A stretch of 64,000 nucleotides of DNA from Bacteroidota bacterium (GTDB taxonomy: Bacteria; Bacteroidota; Bacteroidia; UBA8524), in the NCBI GenBank assembly GCA_008933805.1, contig WBUH01000017.1, forward strand, positions 38,393-102,392. Reading direction: 5' to 3'. Of the stretch, positions 45,260-53,089 are shown piece by piece; positions within the stretch are counted from its first letter, which is position 1, and each line of letters begins with the position of its first letter. The position numbers were made by a program, and so were the translations under genes. The notes under the pieces are model-generated. The model saw only the letters and a program-made list of their open reading frames with translations, had not been told where the DNA came from and ran no database searches.

Positions 45260-46522
45260 TTATCTGTTCAAAATCGCTTTTGCATAGTTCTCCCAGCTAA
45301 GTACTTTAGCCGTTTCTGCAATGTTTTGGCGAGGTATGGGGTTATCAATAAAACGCTCCATTTGGGCAGCCATACTGTCAATGTCGTTTGCTTCGGCAAG
45401 ATAGCCGTTGTAACCGTCTTTAATTGTCTCAGGGAAGTGCCCTACTTTGGTGGCCAGCACCGGAACATTAAAGTTGTATGATAAACTTTCAACGCCCGAT
45501 GGGGTAGCCGTAAGGTAATACAGCAATACCACATCGCTCACCTGCCAGTATTTATTCACCTCTTCGTTGGGTACAAAACGATTCACTACCGTTACTTTAT
45601 CCTGTAGGTTCAGTTGTTCAACCAAATCAATGGGGCGGTAGTCTTGCTCGTTATCACTGTTTTTAAGGAACAACGATTTGGCAAATTTGAACAGGTTTTG
45701 CTTGATGCGGGTAGCCAGTTTTTTATTATCCAGCGTATTCCAAAACGATTCACCTACTATTAATAAGCTCACATCGTCGCGTTTATCGGCTACTTTTTTA
45801 AATGCCTGTATCGCATTGTGCAGCCCTTTGTATTTGCGAATGAACCCAAAAAACAGAAATACGTTTTTCTTAAGGTTCAGTTCTTTTTTCATCGCCTCCA
45901 TGTCAAAATCGGGGCGGGGTTGGTAAAGGTCGTAAATGGGGTGATATAGTTTTATTACCGTGTGTGTGCCGTCTTTGGCGCGTTCACCCGTTTCATTCAC
46001 CGTATATTTCAACTCAGGCAGCGTGGTTTTCAGTTCATCTACCGTTTTGTAGGCATGGGTAAGGTAGGTATGGGCTTTGCGTAAACCGTAGCGGGTAAAC
46101 GCCTTATCAATAGTGCTGCTTTCTTTTTGTACTACAAGGTGGCAATCAAAAATTACCTCAATGCCTGTTTTCATCAAGCGGCGGGCAATCCAACCCATTG
46201 GTAATCCTTGCAGGGCAATCGCCCACTGAAAAATCACCATATCAGGTTTCAAATCCTTAATCAGCCTCACGGTTTTAGCCCACGAAGCAGGATTGTTGTA
46301 ATTGGTAATATAAGTAACCTTAATATTAGTGCCCTCCAGATGGTCGCTTTTGCTGCTGCGGTCAATAAAATCACGGGGGATAATTGCAGGGTATTGCTGT
46401 GTCCACGATACAATGTGTACCTCAACGCCTAATTTATCCAATGCTTTTGCCAGCGAGGTATTGTAGTTGCTGATACCTCCCTTAAACTGCGGGCCCGGCC
46501 CAAATAAAACCGCTTTTGTCAT
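45260..46522 (-). CDS. Glycosyltransferase family 4 protein
   Basis: This 420-residue GT-B fold glycosyltransferase has the N-terminal donor-facing loop KGGISNYNTSLAKALDKLG near residue 15. The C-terminal nucleotide-sugar-binding half has FLFFGFIRKYKGLHNAIQAF (near 215) and the EX7E-like region GVESLSYNFNVPVLATKVG. The acceptor is unknown. ATG 46522 is used. The upstream TTG at 46531 falls inside a TATCTTTG promoter box (46536-46529), which ends 6 nt before this ATG, so the longer start is ruled out. It is divergent from the UbiA-family gene. Confidence 0.88.
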   Translation of the reverse strand: MTKAVLFGPGPQFKGGISNYNTSLAKALDKLGVEVHIVSWTQQYPAIIPRDFIDRSSKSDHLEGTNIKVTYITNYNNPASWAKTVRLIKDLKPDMVIFQWAIALQGLPMGWIARRLMKTGIEVIFDCHLVVQKESSTIDKAFTRYGLRKAHTYLTHAYKTVDELKTTLPELKYTVNETGERAKDGTHTVIKLYHPIYDLYQPRPDFDMEAMKKELNLKKNVFLFFGFIRKYKGLHNAIQAFKKVADKRDDVSLLIVGESFWNTLDNKKLATRIKQNLFKFAKSLFLKNSDNEQDYRPIDLVEQLNLQDKVTVVNRFVPNEEVNKYWQVSDVVLLYYLTATPSGVESLSYNFNVPVLATKVGHFPETIKDGYNGYLAEANDIDSMAAQMERFIDNPIPRQNIAETAKVLSWENYAKAILNR

Positions 46523-46668
46523 TTGCGGCAAAGATAACAGATTGACCCATTGTGCCCTGTGATTGTGGGCAATTTGTTATATTGTTTATATACAAGCTGC
46601 TGCATTTGTGCAACGTTAATAGTATAAATACCGTTACACTAAGCAAATTATATATCTTTGTTTACGCA

Positions 46669-47553
46669 ATGGCTACGTACCTCACCAGTAATCAACGGGT
46701 TTTTGTAATCAAATCACTTGTGTTTTTCAGTTTAGTACGCTGGTACAATCTGCTGCTTATTGCGGCTGCTCAGTACCTTACCGCTATTAAAATTCTCAAT
46801 CCCGATTATACGATGTGGCAAATACTTTCAATGCCACAGTTGCACTGGATTGTGTTCAGCACGGCTTTAATTATTGCAGGCGGTTACCTTATCAATGCGT
46901 TTTATGACTATGAAAAAGACCTTGCTAATCACAGCGAGGAGGTAATATTAAATAAGATTATCAGCAAGCGGTTTGCAATTAATGCCTATATGTTTTGCAA
47001 TTCTTTTGCACTGTTTATAGGGGTGCTGCTAAACTTAAAGCTGGCCTTGTTTTATGCCTTGTTGATATTTTTACTTTGGTTCTACTCACACAAACTAAAA
47101 AAACTGCCCCTGTTGGGTAACTTCTGTGCATCCTTTTTGGCCGTTAGTGCATTCTTATCAATATGTATTTTTTACTGGGATATAAATAAGCTGATAGTGA
47201 TGTATGCCACCTATATAGGATTGATAGCCCTTATCCGCGAAATAATAAAAGACCTTGAAGCAATTAAAGGGGATATGTTGTTTGGCTACAAAACCTTTCC
47301 GGTGTTGTTTGGCATTAAAAAAACAAAGTTACTTTTAGCCCCCTTGATGCTGCTGTGCATACCCATCGGCTATTTCTTGTTTGCCTATTTGTATCCGTCT
47401 TATTCAGCCATTTACTTCTCATTATCCTTTACTGGTATTTTTGTTTGGATGTTCTATTTCATTTTTTCTACTGATGAGAAGAACTTTAGAAAAATGGATA
47501 ACTTTTATAAGTTGCTGATAGTGATGGGGGTTCTAAATATCATGTTTGTTTAA
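46669..47553 (+). CDS. UbiA-family prenyltransferase
   Basis: This 294-residue integral membrane protein has about eight hydrophobic segments. The two Asp-rich motifs of the family are present: NAFYDYEKDLANH (NxxxDxxxD, near residue 79) and REIIKDLEAIKGD in the second half. The family attaches isoprenyl chains to aromatic or glycerol-phosphate acceptors (for example in quinone or heme O synthesis); the substrate is not clear. ATG 46669 is chosen; the longer frame from 46552 would run through the promoter. TATCTTTG (46653-46660) lies 8 nt upstream, giving a very short leader. The next gene starts 17 nt after its stop. Confidence 0.86.
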   Translation: MATYLTSNQRVFVIKSLVFFSLVRWYNLLLIAAAQYLTAIKILNPDYTMWQILSMPQLHWIVFSTALIIAGGYLINAFYDYEKDLANHSEEVILNKIISKRFAINAYMFCNSFALFIGVLLNLKLALFYALLIFLLWFYSHKLKKLPLLGNFCASFLAVSAFLSICIFYWDINKLIVMYATYIGLIALIREIIKDLEAIKGDMLFGYKTFPVLFGIKKTKLLLAPLMLLCIPIGYFLFAYLYPSYSAIYFSLSFTGIFVWMFYFIFSTDEKNFRKMDNFYKLLIVMGVLNIMFV

Positions 47554-47570
47554 TCGGTTTAGTTTTTTTA

Positions 47571-48551
47571 ATGAAGAAGGTATTACTTATCGTATTTGCG
47601 TGTATAGCAACGGGCTTGTTTGCCCAAAAAGAAGATGCTCCCGCTATTATCAAAGAGATTGATAAAACAGTAAAGGGTATTGATAAGGCCATGCAAGGGC
47701 AACGCCCTTCGGCATACCTTATAACCCCTTATCCCGGTTATTTTGAAAAGAACTTTATTTGGCTGCGCGATAATAAAATCAGCAAGATTACTCAGTTTAT
47801 GAATACCAGCTACCGGGGCGTATGGTACACTGAGTTTTACTTTGATAACAACAGCATCGTATTAATTCGCACCGAAACAGCACTTAAAAACCCATCGTAC
47901 CAGCATTACGAAGGTTCCCATGCTGTTACAGATACATCAGGACAGTTATTTTATTACAGTTATAACGAGTTGGTAAGCAAACCCGAGTTGCTGATATCTA
48001 ACGGTGATACGGTATTTTGGTACAATGTGTTGCTAAAACAAGGATATGATTTGTGGGAGCAATACAAAAATCTGCAAGAGTATAACCCGTTTGCAAAGGT
48101 AAAGTATGATAATGTTGTTGCGTATAGCTATGAAGGAAAGGGTGGACAGAAGATTGTTGAAAACGGAAAGTTGAACCGTACCGTTAAAAGCAAAAAAGAG
48201 TTAACCAAAGAACAAACCGATAGTTTGATTCTAAATATCACTGATACACTAAGCTACGGAGGTGGCAACATGGCCTGTTTCGAACCGCATTTGGGTATTG
48301 TTTTTTACGATGGGAAAAAAATAGCCGCACACATCAGTATTTGTTTTGAGTGTAATTTATCATCAGCCAGTATTTATTTGCCTGCGGCTCATCACCATAG
48401 CAGGGTTAATATTGGTGATGACTATTATGTAAAAATCCCTTTGCACGGGTTTAGCACAATGGGCAGGCGGAAACTGGCAAAATTGTGTAATCAGTTGGGC
48501 TTTGATAAGTGCCCATCACCAACTGAAACTACCATTTGGGATTCTAAGTAA
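47571..48551 (+). CDS. Secreted protein of unknown function with CFE...CFEC motif
   Basis: This 326-residue protein has a signal peptide (about 1-18, ending FAQ). I do not recognise a named domain. The most striking part is near residue 245: ACFEPHLGIVFYDGKK followed by HISICFECN and a C-terminal HHH stretch. The combination of two CFE/CFEC cysteine motifs with an FYDG loop recurs in Bacteroidota proteins of unknown function and could be a redox or metal site; that is a guess. It lies 17 nt after the UbiA gene on the same strand, so co-transcription is likely. Confidence 0.65.
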   Translation: MKKVLLIVFACIATGLFAQKEDAPAIIKEIDKTVKGIDKAMQGQRPSAYLITPYPGYFEKNFIWLRDNKISKITQFMNTSYRGVWYTEFYFDNNSIVLIRTETALKNPSYQHYEGSHAVTDTSGQLFYYSYNELVSKPELLISNGDTVFWYNVLLKQGYDLWEQYKNLQEYNPFAKVKYDNVVAYSYEGKGGQKIVENGKLNRTVKSKKELTKEQTDSLILNITDTLSYGGGNMACFEPHLGIVFYDGKKIAAHISICFECNLSSASIYLPAAHHHSRVNIGDDYYVKIPLHGFSTMGRRKLAKLCNQLGFDKCPSPTETTIWDSK

Positions 48552-48816
48552 GCGGTAGTCCTGCTCAACATAATAAGTAGGTAAGAATTAAAAAATTTTA
48601 AGAATCTATTGTAATTCACAGGCGTGTTAGCCTGTCATTCCCATTTTAAATGGTAATCAGAACACATTGAGTAGGTAATATGCCTGTATACCTACAAACC
48701 TCCTTCGAAGTAAACACAGTCTCTAGGCGCCTAACTTAAGTTCACTTTTATTAAATAATAAAGCCCGCTTAGAAAATTCTAAACGGGCTTTCGTGGTCTA
48801 TTAAAAACCGGAGCAA
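48552..48816. other. Intergenic stretch with several small inverted repeats
   Basis: This 265-nt stretch contains a short hairpin near 48619-48636 (ACAGGC with GCCTGT), a GTAGGTA...TACCTAC repeat near 48672-48698, a TAGGCGCCTA palindrome near 48723-48732 and the terminator at 48759-48790. No gene is evident; a structured RNA is possible but unsupported. Confidence 0.35.
48759..48790 (-). terminator. Terminator of the PKD-repeat gene
   Basis: An 8-bp outer stem (AAAGCCCG with CGGGCTTT) plus a 5-bp inner stem separated by one mismatch, located 27 nt after the stop at 48817 on the minus strand. Confidence 0.8.
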
Positions 48817-51800
48817 TTACTTGCTCACGGTTAGTTTCACAGTTTGTACACCGGTAAGAGTGCTAATGTTTAAGTAATAAATACCGGTGGGTTGTGCGCT
48901 CAAATCAATTTCAGTAATACCTGAAACAGTTTGTGCAGGTTGAGTTGCTACAACGCGACCCAATACATCAGTTACAGTGATGCCTTGTATTGCAGTCACA
49001 TCAGCATTGCTGTAATCAACAAAGAATTTACCGCTTGAAGGGTTGGGGTAAACACCCACAGCACCTTTGTTTGAGGTATTTTCAACACCCAAAACATTAA
49101 TCCAAACAGTATCAACACCGTTGGCAACGCAACCGTCGCCTGTAGTTACAGTAAGGTGTACGATGTAACGGCCATCAATAGGGAACCTGTATTTGGGGTT
49201 TTGGTCGGCCGATGTTGAACCGTCTCCAAACTGCCAGTAGTAGGTATAACCTGTACCGGCTGTGTTGGTTGCAAAGCTGTATCCGCCGTTACCTGTGTTA
49301 GCCGAAGTAGAGTTGATAGAAACTGTAGGCACATTGTGTACAATTACCGAAGCAGTTTTTGTATCAGTACATCCGTTAGGGTGCACTGCCGTTAATGTAG
49401 CTGTATATGAACCGTCAGCTGAATAAACTATCGAAGGTTTAACATCTGTTGATGAATCACCGTTGCCAAACAACCATTTATAGGTTAGAGGTTCGTTGTC
49501 ATCAGTACGAGAGTTGTTATCAAACAAAGTTGGTAGTCCTTCGCAAACAGTTGCTGCGATAAAGTCGGCAGCCGGCCTTAGTTTAATGGTTACAGTAGAC
49601 TTGTGTTCACTGCTACATCCATTTGAGCTTGAAGATTTTAGAACAATCTCATAAGTGTTAGGGCTGGCATATTGGTGGGTAGGGTCACTACCGTTTGAAT
49701 TATTGCCATCACCAAATTCCCACTCATAGGTATTCAAGTGTCCTGCAGGTACAGTAGTCGTGTTGGTAAAGTTAATAGGTTGGTTGGTACATGTTGAGGT
49801 TGACATGCTGAAGTTAGAAACCGGGGTTTCACGTAAAGTAACTGATTTAGTCACGCTATCCGCACAACCTAAGTTAGTGTTCGAAATAAGGGTTACGTTA
49901 AAAGTTTGGTAGCTGTTGTAAGTATGGCTTGGGTCAATTTCGGTAGCACTTTTACCGTCACCAAACTTCCATAAGTAGCTGGCAGAACCAAACGACGGTG
50001 CAGTTGAAGCGTTTGTGAAGTCAACATCACTGTTATCGCACTGAACAGGAGTGAAGTTAAAATCAGGTATTGCACGTGGGGCTTGGGTTACGTGTTTAGC
50101 AATGGTTGAAGTACAACCATTAACGGTAACTTTTAATGTTACTAGGTAAATACCGGGGGTGCTGTATAGTTTGTTAATTGATGCACCTGTGGCAGAGCTG
50201 GCTGGGCTTGTTCCAAAATCCCATTCGTGTACAGCTGCACCTGAAGGTAGCGTTGAGTTATCAGTCATTGTAACTGCAGTGCCTTCGCAAGCATTTACAA
50301 AACCAAAGTTTGCAACAGGTATTTGGAAGACGTTAACAGTTTTTGTAACACTGTCTTTATATCCATATAGTGATGTAACAACCAGTTTTACAGTATAGCT
50401 GCCGGGGCCTGCAAATGTTTTTGAAGGTTGGCCGGCTACTGAGTTTGTACCGTCACCAAAATCCCAGAAGTAAGTTACTGCACCGCTGGCAATTGTAGTA
50501 GTGTTGTCAAAAGCTACCAAATCTTTGTCGCACACGCTAGGGGCAGTAAAGCCAACTTTAGGTCTTGGAGCTATGTAGATATACCTTGTAAGAGTTGAAT
50601 CACAACCGGTAGAGATGTTACGAACCTTAAACGATATAATTACAGTGCTATCAGCTAGCAAAGTATCAGGAGTAAAAGAGGTCTTTCCGTTAGTTGAACC
50701 CGATGGATTAGAGTATGTATAATACGAGCTTGCTATTGTTCTTCCTGTATTAGTTTTAACTGTAAATCCGGTAATGTTCCAGGTAGAGTTGTAAGAACTA
50801 TTGGTGAAACCTGTTGGAGGGGTGATTTCATAACTTAACTGGTCGCCCGAAGCAACAATATCAGGGTCGCCGCTAGTGCCTGAAGTAAGTGGCTTTGTGG
50901 TTGTAAACGGAGTTCCCTTACTAATTGCAGCGTTTGATGGCGAAGGATTAACCGTAACTGTTGAAAAGGCAGTATCGTTAGCCGGAACAATGTCACCTTG
51001 GATATTGATTGCCTTTACAGTAAGATTGGTTCCCGCAACGCGTGAAACAAACAAACCGGGGATAGTAATTGTAGTGTCTTTACCACCTGCAAGGTTGTTA
51101 AGTTTCAACATGTGTTTAATCCTGTCAGGACCGATATCAATTGCCATATCCATTTGAGGTGCAGGGAATGCACTATTATTTCTCAAGTGAACGGTAACAT
51201 CGGCAGGGTGGTGAGTACAAACAGGGTTGGGAGCTACTGAAACGCTCAATACTGAAATTTCAGGGTTACAAGCGTTGTTTTTACAATAGCTGATATCGTC
51301 CATCCAAAATTCTGTACCGCCGTTTGCAGGGAATATATCAAGGTATGATACGTTGTTTGTATTAGTAAAAGTTCCTTGCGAAACGTTATCAATAAATATT
51401 TCCCATTGGTCAGTATCAAGGTTTATATCTATGGCCAATTCAAACCAACGGTTTTGCGGGTAGTTTCCGGTAGCATAGCCCTGTGCCTGAAAAGTACCGC
51501 CACCATAAAAATAGAACTCAAGAGCCCATACTGAACCGGTAAAGGCTCCGCCCTGAAAATTAAAGTAGGCTTCCTTTCCGGTTGGGATAAAAAATTTAGA
51601 AGTAAATTTAAAACGACCGCTGCTATTTACGCCGCCAAAAGGTAATACTACATCGTTAGGGCCCCCGCCAAACGGTGAGTTGAAATAAATAGATTTTGTG
51701 CCGCTGGCAGCATTGGTGGTAACCACCTGAACATCTTCAGAACCGCCCTCAATACCGCTCCATGTTGTCCAAACTGGGGAGGCAGGGCCTAGATACGTGT

Positions 51801-51894
51801 TTGCGGTGTAGGATTCGAAATTTTCATTGAATACTTGGGAATATGCACTCATGCATCCCAATACAAATAATAAGAGAGTAGATATTTTTTTCAT
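48817..51894 (-). CDS. Secreted PKD-repeat protein with type A T9SS sorting domain
   Basis: This 1025-residue protein has a signal peptide (about 1-19). A jelly-roll-like lectin domain is suggested for residues ~25-205 (FNENFESYT start; ELAIDINLDTDQWEIFIDN). A CARDB-like Ig stretch follows (NPVCTHHPADVTVHLRNNS). About six PKD repeats (~450-930) carry motifs WDFGDG, WKFGDG, WEFGDG, WLFGNG and WQFGDG. The C-terminal ~75 residues (VGVYPNPSSGKFFVDYS onwards) are the type A T9SS sorting domain. It is probably displayed on the surface as an adhesin or glycan-binding protein; the ligand is unknown. Confidence 0.9.
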   Translation of the reverse strand: MKKISTLLLFVLGCMSAYSQVFNENFESYTANTYLGPASPVWTTWSGIEGGSEDVQVVTTNAASGTKSIYFNSPFGGGPNDVVLPFGGVNSSGRFKFTSKFFIPTGKEAYFNFQGGAFTGSVWALEFYFYGGGTFQAQGYATGNYPQNRWFELAIDINLDTDQWEIFIDNVSQGTFTNTNNVSYLDIFPANGGTEFWMDDISYCKNNACNPEISVLSVSVAPNPVCTHHPADVTVHLRNNSAFPAPQMDMAIDIGPDRIKHMLKLNNLAGGKDTTITIPGLFVSRVAGTNLTVKAINIQGDIVPANDTAFSTVTVNPSPSNAAISKGTPFTTTKPLTSGTSGDPDIVASGDQLSYEITPPTGFTNSSYNSTWNITGFTVKTNTGRTIASSYYTYSNPSGSTNGKTSFTPDTLLADSTVIISFKVRNISTGCDSTLTRYIYIAPRPKVGFTAPSVCDKDLVAFDNTTTIASGAVTYFWDFGDGTNSVAGQPSKTFAGPGSYTVKLVVTSLYGYKDSVTKTVNVFQIPVANFGFVNACEGTAVTMTDNSTLPSGAAVHEWDFGTSPASSATGASINKLYSTPGIYLVTLKVTVNGCTSTIAKHVTQAPRAIPDFNFTPVQCDNSDVDFTNASTAPSFGSASYLWKFGDGKSATEIDPSHTYNSYQTFNVTLISNTNLGCADSVTKSVTLRETPVSNFSMSTSTCTNQPINFTNTTTVPAGHLNTYEWEFGDGNNSNGSDPTHQYASPNTYEIVLKSSSSNGCSSEHKSTVTIKLRPAADFIAATVCEGLPTLFDNNSRTDDNEPLTYKWLFGNGDSSTDVKPSIVYSADGSYTATLTAVHPNGCTDTKTASVIVHNVPTVSINSTSANTGNGGYSFATNTAGTGYTYYWQFGDGSTSADQNPKYRFPIDGRYIVHLTVTTGDGCVANGVDTVWINVLGVENTSNKGAVGVYPNPSSGKFFVDYSNADVTAIQGITVTDVLGRVVATQPAQTVSGITEIDLSAQPTGIYYLNISTLTGVQTVKLTVSK

Positions 51895-52166
51895 GACTTA
51901 AATTGGTTTCTAGCTTGGTAACTTCATTCATCACTACTCCTTGCCCCAACAAAACTCTATACTTCACACACAAATCTCTTTTAGTATCTAATAGATTGCC
52001 AATGAACGAATTAGAATCGAAGTTAATGAAAAACCGACTAAAGTCAATATAATATCGACGGGTTTCGTATAATATTTTATAATAACCTCACATACAGTAG
52101 GGTGTAAATAAATCATAAACTTTATAACAGAAGGGTAAGTTTTGATGCAGAACTGATAAAACAAAA

Positions 52167-52192
52167 AAAGCCCTGCAATGCTGCAGGGCTTT
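52167..52192 (-). terminator. Hairpin terminator
   Basis: An 11-bp stem (52167-52177 with 52182-52192) with a 4-nt ATGC loop and flanking A and T runs. On the minus strand it lies about 100 nt beyond the CDF stop and directly after the tRNA-like fragment, the same position that the terminator takes after tRNA-Ser at 55.8 kb. Confidence 0.8.
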
Positions 52193-52213
52193 TAACGGAG
52201 CGGGCAGAATGCT

Positions 52214-52227
52214 CCAAAGTTCGAACT
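52214..52227. repeat. 14-bp direct repeat, left copy
   Basis: CCAAAGTTCGAACT, inside a 14-nt perfect palindrome (AAAGTTCGAACTTT). It is identical to bases 55713-55726, on the other side of the metal operon. Confidence 0.6.
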
Positions 52228-52293
52228 TTTCTATAAGTGATTTATTGCAACTCAACGGTTTTTTAAGCAAATCGATATAACAAAAATATTTTC

Positions 52294-53088
52294 TTATCGT
52301 GAAATCGCAAGTATCCTGAATGCTCCTTTTGATACTAACAAAAATACAATAGTGCCAATTGCTAAATCGGGAATCATTGATTGTGTAAAATACACCAACA
52401 GCCCGGCTATCATTACGCCAATATTTGCCATTACATCGTTGGAAGTAAAGATATAGCTGGCCTGCATGTGAGCTTCATTGCTTTTGCTCTTCCGCAGCAG
52501 GTAAAGCGATGCTGCATTTCCCGCCAAAGCAAATGAGGAAACTAAAATCATTGTTTGGTAATCGGGGGTTCCTTCCACTCCCAAAAATCGCCGTACTACT
52601 TCAACCAAACCAAATATGGCCAAACACAACTGGAATATTCCGCTTAGCCTTGCAATTCTTTTCTTTTTCACTGTCGTACTGGTTACTACAGTCAAACTCA
52701 TCCCGTAAACAATTGCGTCGGCGAGCATATCCAAAGAATCGGCTATTAAACCCATCGAACGGGAAAGTAAGCCCGCTACTATTTCAATTAAGAAAAAGCC
52801 ACTGTTGATAGCAAACACAATCCACAAGAGTTTTTTATTGCTGGTTTGTTCGCCATCTTCTAACAAGTCAAACACTTCTTCGGATTGAATAAGAGACGAG
52901 TTTAGGTTTATTTGGGCAATATTTCCAGTGATTGTTGCTGTTTCTCCTTCGTGGTAAACGGTAAGTATTCTGTTTGGTAGGTCAAATTCCAGTTTTTTTA
53001 TAGAAGCATCCATTTCCAACTTCATCCTTACCAATTGCTCTTCTGCCGGGCAATCCATTCTAAGGATTTTATAGGTGTCCTTTTTCAT
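52294..53088 (-). CDS. Cation diffusion facilitator-type transporter with HMA-like N-terminal domain
   Basis: In this 264-residue protein the first ~70 residues resemble a heavy-metal-associated domain (YKILRMDCPAEEQLVRMKL, with one Cys where HMA domains usually have CxxC). About six membrane helices of CDF type follow. The helix-2 site reads ADSLDMLADA and the helix-5 site reads TSNDVMAN. Both have Asp or Asn where CDF proteins usually have His, so the metal preference may differ. It starts 1 nt after the TonB-receptor stop, so the genes are transcribed together. Metal export is inferred from the family. Confidence 0.8.
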   Translation of the reverse strand: MKKDTYKILRMDCPAEEQLVRMKLEMDASIKKLEFDLPNRILTVYHEGETATITGNIAQINLNSSLIQSEEVFDLLEDGEQTSNKKLLWIVFAINSGFFLIEIVAGLLSRSMGLIADSLDMLADAIVYGMSLTVVTSTTVKKKRIARLSGIFQLCLAIFGLVEVVRRFLGVEGTPDYQTMILVSSFALAGNAASLYLLRKSKSNEAHMQASYIFTSNDVMANIGVMIAGLLVYFTQSMIPDLAIGTIVFLLVSKGAFRILAISR

Positions 53089-53089
53089 A

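Larger units (their letters stand above)
51895..52293. other. Intergenic stretch with possible tRNA remnant and terminator
   Basis: These 399 nt between the PKD-repeat gene and the CDF gene hold a perfect terminator hairpin (52167-52192), then a short string resembling the 3' end of a tRNA on the minus strand (52196-52208), and one copy of the 14-bp repeat (52214-52227). The part from 51895 to 52160 shows nothing I can name. A 60-residue minus-strand frame (52088-52270) spans these features and is not convincing. Confidence 0.45.

Noticed and set aside
52088..52270. 60-residue minus-strand frame before the CDF gene's 3' end
   Set aside because: It spans the terminator, tRNA-like fragment and palindromic repeat; no protein-like pattern.
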